A stretch of DNA of 64,000 nucleotides from Solwaraspora sp. WMMD1047 (GTDB taxonomy: Bacteria; Actinomycetota; Actinomycetes; Mycobacteriales; Micromonosporaceae): the NCBI RefSeq assembly GCF_029626155.1, contig NZ_JARUBL010000001.1:682001-746000 (forward strand). Direction: 5' to 3'. Shown here in pieces: positions 25,562 through 36,015 of the stretch (its first letter is position 1; each line of letters begins with the position of its first letter). A program made the translations under genes and the position numbers. The notes beneath the pieces were generated by a model. That model saw nothing but the letters and a program-made list of their open reading frames with translations, was not told the DNA's origin and made no database searches.

Positions 25562-25657
25562 ATGAGAGACCGACAGCCGCTCCGGACCTGCCGGGTCCTA
25601 CGGCGTGATCTCACGCGGCTGGCCGCAGCCGGTCCGGAACGCCGGTCAGGTCCCTAG
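25562..25657 (+). CDS. Small 31-residue peptide ORF, coupled to the next gene
   Basis: ATG 25562 is preceded by GGAGGAAG, the best SD in this island. The peptide begins MRDRQPLRTCRVLRRDLTRL and is basic, with 9 Arg in 31 residues. The TAG at 25655-25657 is followed 2 bases later by the ATG of the next gene, a layout typical of translational coupling. The peptide may be only a coupling device, or a small functional protein; there is no homology I can name. Confidence 0.4.
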   Translation: MRDRQPLRTCRVLRRDLTRLAAAGPERRSGP

Positions 25658-25659
25658 CG

Positions 25660-26040
25660 ATGTCGCCGTCTTCCGCGGTTATGCACGTGACCATCGACGC
25701 CATCGAGAAGATGCGGGCGGACCTGTCCGAGGCTGGAGATCGGGAGCACGGCACCGACGACTGCGGTTTGGCGTCGGCCATGGCCGTACACCGGCTGGCC
25801 ACCATCCTGCAAGAAACCCACGCCTGGAGTCCGGCCATGTCCAGCCGAATTCGAGGCTTCACCGACGATCCGGCGCTACGCCGACTGGTGGACCGATTGC
25901 TCCGCGGTGACGAGGACGCTGACTTCCGGCTCCGGGAGTACGTTGCGCGCCGGCTGTCGGCGCCGGTCTCTCCGCGCTACCGCACCAGGATCGAAGCGGG
26001 CCTGGCGAGGATCGAGGAGCGGATGTGGGACGACGGATAG
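25660..26040 (+). CDS. Hypothetical helical protein
   Basis: A 126-residue, mostly helical, charged protein: VTIDAIEKMRADLSEAGDRE, AMAVHRLATILQE, DPALRRLVDRLLRGDED and a C-terminal RIEAGLARIEERMWDDG. There is no membrane segment or catalytic motif. ATG 25660 lies 2 bases behind the small peptide gene; ATG 25681 is an alternative. A strong terminator begins 2 bases after the stop. The function is unknown; the helical, charged pattern resembles small protein-interaction proteins, not enzymes. Confidence 0.6.
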   Translation: MSPSSAVMHVTIDAIEKMRADLSEAGDREHGTDDCGLASAMAVHRLATILQETHAWSPAMSSRIRGFTDDPALRRLVDRLLRGDEDADFRLREYVARRLSAPVSPRYRTRIEAGLARIEERMWDDG

Positions 26041-26041
26041 A

Positions 26042-26074
26042 GAGGCCCCCCGGAATGGATTTCCGGAGGGCCTC
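26042..26074. terminator. Bidirectional terminator between 25660-26040 and 26088-26360
   Basis: GAGGCCCCCCGGAA and TTCCGGAGGGCCTC pair with one mismatch across a 5-nt loop, directly between two convergent stop codons. Confidence 0.8.
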
Positions 26075-26087
26075 CCTATCCCTCGGT

Positions 26088-26360
26088 TCAGCCGCGGCGA
26101 TGTGCCCCCCCGTCGCGGCCGACCCCCGCACCCACCGGCACCCGGGCGCGCGCTACCCCGGTCCGCGCGAACACCGGGCCCCGGTTTCTTCTGGATGCGT
26201 CCTGTAATGCATGGACACCCGCTTGGAACTGCTCTTTCACTCCATCCACGTGACCCTGCCGGTAGCCGCTGCGGTAGCCGAGCAGGCCGTGCATGCGGCC
26301 CGCGGCGTAGGCCGACGAGCCGGTCAGGGCCAACAGGAAAGCGAGGAAGAACGTGGACAC
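26088..26360 (-). CDS. Small membrane-anchored hypothetical protein
   Basis: A 90-residue protein starting at GTG 26360 with GGAGG upstream. Residues 1-20 (STFFLAFLLALTGSSAYAAG) are a single membrane helix or signal peptide. The rest is Gly/Tyr/Arg- and His-containing (GYRSGYRQGHVDGVKEQF) and Arg-rich at the end. The real coding part may be only the first 55-60 residues, since the tail is low-complexity. It stops 14 bases from the terminator shared with the preceding convergent gene. The promoter carries motif C. Confidence 0.55.
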   Translation of the reverse strand: MSTFFLAFLLALTGSSAYAAGRMHGLLGYRSGYRQGHVDGVKEQFQAGVHALQDASRRNRGPVFARTGVARARVPVGAGVGRDGGAHRRG

Positions 26361-26431
26361 GGGCAGACCTCCATTCGAGACGAGCTCAGACGTTCGGCCT
26401 CAGCGGAGCCGGGCAGGAGTAACCTTAAAAT

Positions 26432-26449
26432 AGAACTCCCAATTTGGGA
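26432..26449 (-). promoter_or_regulatory. Operator-like motif C, palindromic
   Basis: The plus strand reads AGAACTCCCAATTTGGGA; the core TCCCAA-T-TTGGGA is a perfect 13-bp palindrome. It matches motif A in 14 of 18 positions and ends 71 bases before the small membrane protein start (motif A: 67 bases before its gene). Confidence 0.5.
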
Positions 26450-26608
26450 AGCACCTCTGTGTCCACAGTCTCAAGCCGACGGGACCGCGTGCGCGGTGGC
26501 GTCCTGTCGCGTTCTGTGGCACTCCGGGCCAGGCCCTGGAAGAGTCGCCTGACCGCCGTTGTTGTGGAAGCGTCGGTTGGGGACGGTTTCGACAGGAGGA
26601 GGGACCTG

Positions 26609-26977
26609 ATGGATCTTCTGGCCGAATACCGGCGGGCGGTCATGTTCTTCGAGGCCGGCGACCCCGGTGGCGCGGTGCGGCTGCTGGAGCCCATCGTCGA
26701 GGCCGAGCCGGACAACTCCTCCGTACGGCAGTTGTTGGCCCGGGCCTATTTCCAGTCGGCCCAGCTCGGGCGGGCCGAGGAGCAGCTACGGGCGCTGGTG
26801 GACCGCGATCCGAGCGACCACTACGCCCACCACGTGCTGGGTCGGACCCTGGAGCGGCTCAACCGGCCGTCCGACGCGCTGCGGTACCTGCGCATCGCGG
26901 CCGCGATGCGGGCGGAGAATGACGACTACCTGACGGCACTGCGCCGGGTCGAGTCCCGGGTCAACGGGCAGCGGTGA
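26609..26977 (+). CDS. Small TPR protein
   Basis: A 122-residue protein made of about three tetratricopeptide repeats: YRRAVMFFEAGDPGGAVRLL, VRQLLARAYFQSAQLGRAEEQL and AHHVLGRTLERLNRPSDALRYL. TPR units mediate protein-protein contacts. ATG 26609 is preceded by AGGAGGAGG; the upstream open frame to 26444 is not coding. The Smr protein gene starts 7 bases after the stop, so the two are co-transcribed and may interact. No signal peptide. Confidence 0.85.
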   Translation: MDLLAEYRRAVMFFEAGDPGGAVRLLEPIVEAEPDNSSVRQLLARAYFQSAQLGRAEEQLRALVDRDPSDHYAHHVLGRTLERLNRPSDALRYLRIAAAMRAENDDYLTALRRVESRVNGQR

Positions 26978-26984
26978 GGCGAGG

Positions 26985-27239
26985 GTGAAGCTGAAGCTCG
27001 ACCTGCACGACATCTACAACCGGGGCCACGACATCGACCGGGCGCTACGCGGCATCATCGACGAGGCGGTGGCGAAGAGGGCCACCCTGGTGGAGATCAT
27101 CCCCGGGAAGGGTTCCGGTCAGCTCAAGAAGCGGGTGCTCCGGTTCCTGGACCAGAAGGAGATCAAGCAGCTCTACCACCGGGTGGAGAAGGACTCGAAG
27201 AACTTCGGTCGCCTCTTCATCCACTTCAGGCACAGGTAG
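26985..27239 (+). CDS. Small Smr-domain protein
   Basis: An 84-residue stand-alone Smr domain (MutS2 C-terminal nuclease-like): KLDLHDIYNRGHDIDRAL, the characteristic EIIPGKGSGQLKKRVLRFL and IHFRHR. LDLHDI holds the LDxH motif and GKGSGQL replaces the HGxGxG motif in part. Smr domains bind or nick DNA/RNA. It starts at GTG 26985, 7 bases after the TPR gene. The start Met is close to the domain, so the protein is the domain alone. Confidence 0.8.
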   Translation: MKLKLDLHDIYNRGHDIDRALRGIIDEAVAKRATLVEIIPGKGSGQLKKRVLRFLDQKEIKQLYHRVEKDSKNFGRLFIHFRHR

Positions 27240-27320
27240 CGCCAAGCCGCCTGGTGGTTCGGCGTGAGTGACCCACCGTGAGTCCCGCGATCCTGTCAGC
27301 GAGCCTTTACCGTCAGTTTC

Positions 27321-27518
27321 GTGACGGCCATGGATGACGGGGCCCCGAGTTGGGCGACGCTGGTCTGGACGGCTCGGCGGATCCTGGCCCAGCACCGGGA
27401 ACCACCGGTCGACGGGCGACTGACCGGCCGGTGTGCCCAGTGCCGGCCGGATGGCTGCAACCAGGTGGACTGGGCCGACCGGGTCCTGGCGCGGCTGACG
27501 GACGGTGCGGCGCAGTGA
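27321..27518 (+). CDS. Small Cys-motif protein 1
   Basis: A 65-residue protein: WTARRILAQHREPPVDG, then GRCAQCRPDGCNQVDWA with three Cys (CxxC plus one), a possible metal site. It starts at GTG 27321 or ATG 27330. It overlaps the next gene by GTGA. Its middle (HR...VDG...C..C...GC) is related to the same part of the next protein, so the pair likely arose by duplication. Function unknown. Confidence 0.6.
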   Translation: MTAMDDGAPSWATLVWTARRILAQHREPPVDGRLTGRCAQCRPDGCNQVDWADRVLARLTDGAAQ

Positions 27519-27721
27519 GGCCGGCGCACCCGTCCCCCACCCAGGTCCGTAACCGCCTGATTCTGGCGGCCCGGTACATCGTCGCTGAGCACCGGCCGAC
27601 CGTCGACGGGAGCTGTCCGGTCTGCCGGTTCGCCGGATGCCAGGCGCTGCTGACCGCGCAGGCGTACCTGGACTCGGTCGGCGCCCCACCGGCCCGGGGG
27701 GCGGACATCCGCCTCAGGTGA
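27515..27721 (+). CDS. Small Cys-motif protein 2
   Basis: A 68-residue protein: [18 protein letters not shown], then [20 protein letters not shown]. The CPVC...C arrangement and the preceding AxHRPxVDG are shared with the protein just upstream. It starts at GTG 27515, overlapping the upstream stop (GTGA), so the two should be made in fixed ratio. A possible zinc- or redox-site protein; the evidence is only the Cys pattern. Confidence 0.6.
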   Translation: MRPAHPSPTQVRNRLILAARYIVAEHRPTVDGSCPVCRFAGCQALLTAQAYLDSVGAPPARGADIRLR

Positions 27722-27729
27722 TCGACGCA

Positions 27730-27758
27730 TTGACACGCCTGAAACGCGCTGTCAATAT
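27730..27758 (+). promoter_or_regulatory. Promoter of the GH9 cellulase gene
   Basis: TTGACA at 27730-27735, a 17-base spacer and CAATAT at 27753-27758. This is a near-consensus housekeeping promoter placing the start site at about 27765, just ahead of the CebR box. Confidence 0.65.
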
Positions 27759-27770
27759 CGCGTTAGCCCG

Positions 27771-27784
27771 TGGGAGCGCTTCCA
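27771..27784. promoter_or_regulatory. CebR operator
   Basis: TGGGAGCGCTTCCA differs at one position from the palindromic CebR (LacI-family) box TGGGAGCGCTCCCA, used in actinobacteria to repress cellulase genes until cellobiose is present. It lies just downstream of the promoter, 51 bases before the cellulase start. Confidence 0.88.
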
Positions 27785-27834
27785 TTCGCGCTGCCCGGCA
27801 CACCCGGCACGTGTCCTCCATTGAAAGGACTTCC

Positions 27835-30162
27835 GTGTTCCCACTACGCACCATGCTTCCGTTCCCACCAACCACGACACTCTCCCGGCGGGCGGTCCCG
27901 CTCGCCGTTGTGACCGCGGCGGCGCTGGCCGCCACGGTCGGCCTGACCGGCGGCGCCGCCCACGGGCAGGAGCCGGAAGCTCCGGAGCAGATCGTCAACG
28001 GCGGCTTCGACGACGGCCACGCCCCCTGGTGGGGCACCCCCAACCTGACCCTGGACTCCAGCAGCGGCCAGCTCTGCGCCGACGTGCCCGCCGGCACGGT
28101 GAACCCCTGGGACGCCATCATCGGGCAGGACAACATCCCGCTGGTCGCCGGCGAGACGTACGAGTTCCGGTTCTTCGGCAGCGCCAGCCCGGCCCGGGTC
28201 GGCAAGGCCCTGATCCAGCTTCCGGTCGACCCGTACACCCAGTACCTGGCCGCCAACCCGGAGCTGAGCGTCTCCGGCAACGACTACCGCTACACCTTCA
28301 CCTCCCCGGTGGACCTGCCCAACGCACAGGTCGCCTTCCAGATCGGCGGCAGCGCCACCGCCTGGACGATCTGCCTGGACAACGTCTCCCTGCGCGGCGG
28401 GGCCGAGCCCGAGCAGTACGTTCCCGACACCGGCCCGCGGGTCCGGGTCAACCAGGTCGGCTACCTGCCCAAGGGCCCGAAGAACGCCACCGTGGTCACC
28501 GAGGCCACCACCGCCCTGCCGTGGCAGCTCAAGGACCGCAACGGCAAGGTGGTACGCCACGGCCGGACCAAGCCGCGCGGGGTGGACGCCTCGTCCGGGC
28601 AGAACGTGCACACGGTCGAGTTCGGCTCGTACACCCGGTCCGGGACCGGCTACACGCTGGTCGCCGACGGCGAGACCAGCCGGCCGTTCGACATCGGATC
28701 GGACTTCTACGAGAAGCTCCGCACCGACGCGCTGAAGTTCTACTACACCCAGCGCAGTGGGGTGGAGATTCGCGACGACCTGCGCCCCGGCTACGGCCGC
28801 CCGGCCGGCCACGTCGGCGTCGCGCCGAACCAGGGCGACACCGAGGTACCGTGCCAGCCCGGCGTCTGCGACTACACCCTGGACGTCTCCGGCGGCTGGT
28901 ACGACGCCGGTGACCACGGCAAGTACGTCGTCAACGGCGGCATCTCGGTGCACCAGCTGATGAGCGAGTACGAGCGCTCCTGGCTGGCCCGCACCGGCGA
29001 GCCCTGGAAGCTGTGGGACCGGACCCTGAACCTGCCGGAGAGCGGCAACAAGGTCCCGGACATCCTCGACGAGGCCCGCTGGCAGCAGGAGTTCATGCTC
29101 AAGATGCAGGTGCCGGCCGGCGAGGAGCTGGCCGGAATGGCCCACCACAAGATCCACGACGAGTCGTGGACCGGGCTGCCGCTGCTGCCGCACCTGGACG
29201 ACAAGCGGCGCGAGCTGCACCCGCCGTCCACCGCCGCCACCCTGAACCTGGCCGCCACGGCCGCCCAGGCGGCACGGGTCTACCGGCCGTACGACCGGCA
29301 CTTCGCCGCCCGCAACCTGGCGGCGGCGAAGCGGGCCTGGGCCGCCGCGAAGGCCAACCCGGAGATCTACGCCAGCCCGAACGACGCCAACGGCGGCGGG
29401 CCGTACGACGACAGCGACGTCACCGACGAGTTCTACTGGGCCGCCGTGGAGCTCTTCATCACCACCGGTGAGAAGGAGTTCCGCGACTTCCTGCTGGCCT
29501 CGCCGCACCACACCGGCGACATCTTCACCGCCGGCGGCATGTACTGGGGCGGCACCGCGGCGCTCGGCCGGCTCGCGCTGGCCACCCTGCCGAACAAGCT
29601 GCCCCGCCACGAACGCGACAAGGTACGGGCATCGGTCGTCAAGGGCGCCGACGGGTATCTGGCGACGCTGAAGGCGCACCCGTACGGCATCCCGTACGCG
29701 CCGGCCAACAACCAGTTCGACTGGGGCTCCAACAGCGGGATCATCAACAACGCCATCGTGATCGCCACCGCCTTCGACATCACCGGCAAGGACAAGTACC
29801 GCGACGGTGTCCTGGAGACGATGGACTACATCTTCGGCCGCAACGCCCTCAACCAGTCCTACGTGACCGGCTACGGCGAGGTGGCGTCGAAGAACCAGCA
29901 CAGCCGCTGGTACGCCCGGCAGCTCAATCCGGACCTGCCCAACCCGCCGGTCGGCACGCTCGCGGGCGGGCCGAACTCGGCGATCCAGGACCCGGTGGCC
30001 CAGCAGAAGCTGCAGGGCTGCGTGGCGCAGTTCTGCTACATCGACGACATCGAGTCGTGGGCGACGAACGAGCTGACCATCAACTGGAACGCTCCGCTCT
30101 CCTGGATCGCGGCGTTCATCGCCGACCAGGACAACGGCGACGCCCGGGGTCGCCTCTTCTGA
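27835..30162 (+). CDS. Secreted GH9 endoglucanase with CBM4/9 and Ig-like domains
   Basis: A 775-residue exported cellulase. Signal peptide at about residues 1-45 ([21 protein letters not shown]), CBM4/9 at about 48-197 ([14 protein letters not shown] to CLDNVSL), CelD-type Ig-like domain at about 200-290 ([18 protein letters not shown]), GH9 catalytic barrel at about 300-765. Catalytic region: [13 protein letters not shown] with the two acidic residues near 352-358, [12 protein letters not shown], and acid Glu in the [16 protein letters not shown] segment (about 745). GTG 27835 has GAAAGGA upstream. It acts outside the cell on cellulose; regulated by CebR through the operator upstream. Confidence 0.92.
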   Translation: MFPLRTMLPFPPTTTLSRRAVPLAVVTAAALAATVGLTGGAAHGQEPEAPEQIVNGGFDDGHAPWWGTPNLTLDSSSGQLCADVPAGTVNPWDAIIGQDNIPLVAGETYEFRFFGSASPARVGKALIQLPVDPYTQYLAANPELSVSGNDYRYTFTSPVDLPNAQVAFQIGGSATAWTICLDNVSLRGGAEPEQYVPDTGPRVRVNQVGYLPKGPKNATVVTEATTALPWQLKDRNGKVVRHGRTKPRGVDASSGQNVHTVEFGSYTRSGTGYTLVADGETSRPFDIGSDFYEKLRTDALKFYYTQRSGVEIRDDLRPGYGRPAGHVGVAPNQGDTEVPCQPGVCDYTLDVSGGWYDAGDHGKYVVNGGISVHQLMSEYERSWLARTGEPWKLWDRTLNLPESGNKVPDILDEARWQQEFMLKMQVPAGEELAGMAHHKIHDESWTGLPLLPHLDDKRRELHPPSTAATLNLAATAAQAARVYRPYDRHFAARNLAAAKRAWAAAKANPEIYASPNDANGGGPYDDSDVTDEFYWAAVELFITTGEKEFRDFLLASPHHTGDIFTAGGMYWGGTAALGRLALATLPNKLPRHERDKVRASVVKGADGYLATLKAHPYGIPYAPANNQFDWGSNSGIINNAIVIATAFDITGKDKYRDGVLETMDYIFGRNALNQSYVTGYGEVASKNQHSRWYARQLNPDLPNPPVGTLAGGPNSAIQDPVAQQKLQGCVAQFCYIDDIESWATNELTINWNAPLSWIAAFIADQDNGDARGRLF

Positions 30163-30177
30163 GCCGAACCCCGCGTG

Positions 30178-30211
30178 CCGGGGTCTCCGCCCACCCGGGC
30201 GGGGACCCCGG
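30178..30211. terminator. Bidirectional terminator between the cellulase and M28 genes
   Basis: CCGGGGTCTCCGCCC and GGGCGGGGACCCCGG pair over 15 bp with a single G-U, across a 4-nt loop, between stop codons at 30162 (+) and 30216 (-). Confidence 0.85.
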
Positions 30212-30215
30212 TCCG

Positions 30216-32600
30216 TCAGAGCGGATAGGTCCGGGCGACCGCCACCAGCTCCGAGCTGTGCGTGCCGGCCACCCCGACCTCCGGCGGGCGGGGCCGGAAA
30301 CCCGGCAGCCCGGTCAGACCGTCGCTGGCATCCATCGCCCGCAGCCGAACCTCCGCACCGAGCTGCCGGAACACCAGGGTGATCTCGACCCCCTCCGCTG
30401 GCGGGGCGTGGAAGACCACCCCGAAGCCCCACCGGCCCTCCGGCGGGTCCGGCACGGTGACCGGCTTACCGGCCACCACCGCTGCCCGCAGTTCCGCGTC
30501 GGCCGCCGCCACGTGCAGCGAGGCGAACCGGACCGGGCGCTGCGGGACCAGCCGGACGGTCAGGGTGCGCGTCCCGCCGTCGACGTTGTCGGCGACCGTC
30601 TCCACCACCGGGGCCGGCAGGGTGGCCGGCTCGGCCGGACCGGCCCGCAGCCGGGCCGTGCCGATCCCCGGGAAGTCGTCCCGGACCGACACCTCCCCGT
30701 CGACGTAGCCGGCGGTCCACGGCAGCGGGTCCGTCTCGTGGCTGAGCCAGCGGGCCGAGCCGGAGTCGGCGTCCAGCGCGTACATCAGGTGGGTCGGGGC
30801 CGGGTGTTCGGCGTCGAACCGGTCCACCGCCAGCCCCAACCCGGCGAAGAGCCCGGTGGCGAGCGCCGCCGCCAGCACTGGAACCGCTCCCAGTCGGCGG
30901 GCGCGCAGCGCGACCAGCCCGCGCTGACCGCCGGCCTCGGGATGCAGCAGATCCACCACCGGCAGCGCGGCCAGGCCGAGCAGCACCGCGAAGAGCGCCG
31001 CCGCGCCGCCCATCGCCATCCCCAACGCGGGGAAGAGCAGCACCACCGTCGGCAGCAGGATCACCAGGCCCACCGCCGCGCCGGCCGTCACCGCCAGCAC
31101 GCCCCAGGGGCCGTCCGGCCGGACCGCGAGCGCGACCAGGCCGCCGACCGCGCCGCCCAGCGCCGGCAGCGTCACCAGGTACGCGCCGCCGGGCATCACC
31201 GCCGCCAGGACCAGCCCCAGCACGGCCAGCCAGCCGAACCCGGCGACCGCCAGCGCGGCCGGACCGAACCGGCGGCGGGTCAGCGCGTACCAGCCGAACA
31301 GGACGGCGGCGGCCAGCGCCAGCACGGCCAGCCGGTACCACTGCGGCCGGTACGGGTCGACCAGCTCGTGGTAGCCGGGCCGGACCGCGGTGATCCCCCA
31401 CCAGAGCAGTTGGGCGCCGACCGGCGCGACCAGCACCGGCAGCAGGGCGAGGCCGAAGCCGGCGGCCAACTGCCGGCCGGTGGCCCGGCCCCGGCGGCGG
31501 GCCAGCCAACCCAGCGCGCCGACCGCGGCGAGCGCCAACCCGGCCAGCGGCCAGGTCAGCCAGCCTGGGTAGCGGACCAGGCCGCCGGGCACCGGGAAGT
31601 AGGTGGCGTCGCCGTCGACGGCCAGCCCGGCCAGGTCGACCGCCCCGAACTCGCGGGCCATCGCGAGCGTGTTGTCGCCGTGGTGTTGCAGGCTGGCCCG
31701 GTCCATCGACTCCGGGGTGTCCAGCGGGGTGTGGTAGACGGCCGCGCCGTCCAGGTAGGCCGCGTTGAGCCCGGCGAACCCCTCCGCGAGGAACGCGGTG
31801 AAGTCGGTGTCGTTGGGAAGCAGCCGGTAGATCTCCACCGCGAACGAGGTGCCGAGCGGGTGCGGCGCGGCCCGCGCGAACGCCGCCACCAGCCCGGCGT
31901 TCGCCGGCGACGTCTCGAACATGATCACCGGGCCGGTGCTGCCCCGGGCCTCCAGGTTGAGCACCACCCCGCCGTCGGCGGCCAGCGGATGGTCGGCCGC
32001 GAACGCGGCAGCGCCGCAGAGACACGCCTCCTCCGCGTCGGTGAGCACGAAGACGATGTCGTTGCGGGGGCGTGGCCCGTCCGCCAGCGCCCGCGCCACC
32101 TCCAGCACCGTCGAGGTGCCCGCGCCGTCGTCGTTGCCGCCCGGGGCGACCTGCGCGGAGTCGTAGTGCGCCACCAGGAAGACCCGGCCGGTCGGGTCGG
32201 TGCCGGGCAGCCGGGCCACCACGTTGCGGACCCGGGCCAGGGTGGCGCCGGCGGCGGCGCCGCTGAGCTGGCCGGCCTCGCTGGCGACGGTGTCCTGCAC
32301 CGACGTCTCCAGGCCCAGCCCGCGCAGCACCCCCACCAGGTGCGCCCGGACCTGGTCGTTGGCCGGGTTGCCGGCGGCGTGCGGCCCGGCTCCCGCGACG
32401 GCCCGGACGTGCTGGTACGCCCGGCCGGCGCTGAACCGGTCGGCCGGGGCGTCCGGGCCGAGCGGGTCGGGCGCGCGCAGACCGGCCAGCGCCACCGCCC
32501 CCAGCACCGCCAGCGCGGCGAGCGCCGCGGCGGCGGCCAGGGCGCGGTGGCGCGGGCGGAGCAGCGCCCGGTCCGCCGGCCGTTGCAGGGATACGCGCAC
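30216..32600 (-). CDS. Membrane M28-family metallopeptidase
   Basis: A 794-residue protein. One N-terminal helix (ALAAAAALAALAVLGAVALAG), then an M28 aminopeptidase domain (about residues 55-310). Its zinc ligands are visible in VFLVAHYDSAQVAPGGNDDGAG, LTDAEEACLCGA and YHTPLDTPESMD. It is followed by about eight membrane helices and a C-terminal extracytoplasmic beta domain (about 600-794). This layout resembles eukaryotic Pff1/Fxna-type membrane M28 peptidases. It starts at GTG 32600 with GGGAGG upstream. Function: peptide cleavage at the outer membrane face; substrate unknown. Confidence 0.85.
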   Translation of the reverse strand: MRVSLQRPADRALLRPRHRALAAAAALAALAVLGAVALAGLRAPDPLGPDAPADRFSAGRAYQHVRAVAGAGPHAAGNPANDQVRAHLVGVLRGLGLETSVQDTVASEAGQLSGAAAGATLARVRNVVARLPGTDPTGRVFLVAHYDSAQVAPGGNDDGAGTSTVLEVARALADGPRPRNDIVFVLTDAEEACLCGAAAFAADHPLAADGGVVLNLEARGSTGPVIMFETSPANAGLVAAFARAAPHPLGTSFAVEIYRLLPNDTDFTAFLAEGFAGLNAAYLDGAAVYHTPLDTPESMDRASLQHHGDNTLAMAREFGAVDLAGLAVDGDATYFPVPGGLVRYPGWLTWPLAGLALAAVGALGWLARRRGRATGRQLAAGFGLALLPVLVAPVGAQLLWWGITAVRPGYHELVDPYRPQWYRLAVLALAAAVLFGWYALTRRRFGPAALAVAGFGWLAVLGLVLAAVMPGGAYLVTLPALGGAVGGLVALAVRPDGPWGVLAVTAGAAVGLVILLPTVVLLFPALGMAMGGAAALFAVLLGLAALPVVDLLHPEAGGQRGLVALRARRLGAVPVLAAALATGLFAGLGLAVDRFDAEHPAPTHLMYALDADSGSARWLSHETDPLPWTAGYVDGEVSVRDDFPGIGTARLRAGPAEPATLPAPVVETVADNVDGGTRTLTVRLVPQRPVRFASLHVAAADAELRAAVVAGKPVTVPDPPEGRWGFGVVFHAPPAEGVEITLVFRQLGAEVRLRAMDASDGLTGLPGFRPRPPEVGVAGTHSSELVAVARTYPL

Positions 32601-32678
32601 GGTCTGCCTCCCAGGGTGGTGGTGACGTGCAGGCCATCATCCCGCCCGCCCGACCGCCAGCCCAGCCGGCCCGTCGCC

Positions 32679-32684
32679 TAGCGT
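32679..32684 (+). promoter_or_regulatory. -10 box of a leaderless transcript
   Basis: TAGCGT lies 7 bases before ATG 32692, so transcription should begin at or near the start codon. No SD is present. Confidence 0.45.
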
Positions 32685-32691
32685 TAGGGCC

Positions 32692-33051
32692 ATGTCCGCC
32701 GCCCCCGTTCCCGACCCGGCCGAGGCGCTCCGCGCGTTCGTGTCGCGGGTCGCGCCGTACGACCCCGACCCGGCCGCCCGGCCGGTCGCCACGGTCGGCA
32801 TCCGCTCCGGCCACGCCACGGACCAGGTCACGCTCACCCCGTACCTGGTCGATGCGCTGGTCCGGGCGCTTGCCGGCTACCGCGACCCGGCTGATCGGGG
32901 CGGCTGCGCCGACTGCGGCGGCCGGCTGGACGACAACCTGCACTGCCCCGCCTGCGGTCGGCTGCACGGAGTGCTCGGCGAGGTGATCGCGCAGCGGGCG
33001 GCGCGGGTCCGGTCCGAGGCCGCGGCCGCCCGGTCGGAGGGGGTCGAGTGA
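32692..33051 (+). CDS. Hypothetical zinc-ribbon protein
   Basis: A 119-residue protein. The first 80 residues are helical and include PYDPDPAARPVATVGIRSGH. A C-terminal zinc ribbon follows, with two CxxC knuckles: CADCGGRLDDNLHCPACGR. There is no HTH or enzymatic motif. It starts at ATG 32692 without an SD, behind a TAGCGT -10 (probable leaderless mRNA). Monocistronic. It could bind nucleic acid or protein; nothing points to a pathway. Confidence 0.65.
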   Translation: MSAAPVPDPAEALRAFVSRVAPYDPDPAARPVATVGIRSGHATDQVTLTPYLVDALVRALAGYRDPADRGGCADCGGRLDDNLHCPACGRLHGVLGEVIAQRAARVRSEAAAARSEGVE

Positions 33052-33187
33052 CCGGCCCGGCCCGGGCCGCGGGCATCTTGTGCGGTGCCGGCCGCTGGTA
33101 CAGGATCAGCGGGTTGACCGCGACGGCGCCTGCCGGCAGCAGCCCGGCGCCGAGCTGGGTGGGGGCCCGACGTCAGGGAGGATCGGT

Positions 33188-34410
33188 ATGACCGGCTCCT
33201 CGGTGGCGCCGCTACCGGCGTACTCGCACGGTGGCCTGGGGCGACACCCCAACCTGCCGCAGGGCGAGCGGCTGCGGGTCCTGCTGGTCGAGGACGACGA
33301 GGGGGACGCCTTCCTCGTCGGTGAGCTGCTCGCCGAGACCGACGCCGCGATCGACCTGGCGGTGGCGACCAGCCTCAACCAGGCCCGGACCCGGTTCGCC
33401 GGGGTGGACTGCGTACTGCTGGATCTGGGGTTGCCCGACGCGCAGGGGCTCGACGGGCTGCGCCAGGTGCTGGCCGCGGCCAGCGGGGCGGCCGTCTGTG
33501 TACTCACCGGCCGACAGGACGAGCACCTCGGCATCGCCGCGGTCGCGGAGGGCGCCCAGGACTACCTGGTCAAGGGCCAGGTCGACGGCGTGCTGCTGGC
33601 CCGGGCGCTGCGCTACGCGGTGGAGCGCAAGCGGGCCGACGAGAACGCCCGCCGGCTGCGCGAGGTGGAGCTGCGCCAGGCCGAGTCGGCCCGGCTGGAG
33701 CGGGGGCTGCTGCCGAAGCCGCTGATGGACACCGACCAGGTGCAGGTGCACCCGTTCTACCGGCCCGGCCGGCACGCCGCGCTGATCGGCGGCGACTTCT
33801 ACGACGTGGTGCAGACCGCGCCCGGCCGGGTGGACCTGATCGTCGGGGACGTCTGCGGGCACGGCGTGGACGAGGCCGCGCTCGGGGTCGAGCTGCGGGT
33901 CGCCTGGCGGGCCCTGGTGCTGGCCCGGGTGCCCGACAACGAGGTGCTCCCGGCGCTGGAGCAGGTGCTGATGAGCGAGCGCCGGCTACGGGAGATCTTC
34001 GCGACGGTGGCGAGCGTACGGCTCGACCTGGCCGCCAACCGGGCCACGGTACGCCTCGCCGGGCATCCGCCGCCGCTGTTGCTCTCGGCCGGTAGGGTCG
34101 CGCCGGTGGCGGCCCCGGGCGGGCTGCTGCTCGGGGTGCGCCCGCGCCCCCCGGCCGCCTTCGAGCTGGAGTTCGACACTGATGACTGGTCGCTACTGAT
34201 GTACACCGACGGGCTGATCGAGGGGCGGGTCGGCGACGGCGACGAGCGGCTCGACGTCTCCGGGCTGCGCGGCCTGGTCGCGGATCCGGGGAATCGGGGC
34301 GTACCGCTGCGTGACCTGCCCGGCTGGCTGGTCGGCCGGGCGGAGGAGGTCAACGGCGGGCCGCTCGCCGATGACGTGGCCATGCTGCTGGTCAGCCGGG
34401 GTGCCGGCCG

Positions 34411-34414
<4 letters not shown>
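33188..34414 (+). CDS. Receiver-SpoIIE phosphatase response regulator
   Basis: A 408-residue protein. The receiver domain (about residues 27-150) has VEDDEGDAF, phospho-acceptor Asp79 in LLDLGLPD, and Lys in YLVKGQ. A coiled linker rich in Arg/Glu leads to a SpoIIE/PP2C phosphatase (about 190-405) with GGDFYDV, VGDVCGHGVDE, YTDGLIEGR and LADDVAMLLVS. The phosphatase should be switched by phosphorylation of the receiver. ATG 33188 has GGGAGG upstream. It overlaps the kinase gene by ATGA, so it is the likely output of that kinase. Targets (STAS proteins) are not nearby. Confidence 0.9.
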
Positions 34415-36011
<1,597 letters not shown>

Positions 36012-36015
<4 letters not shown>

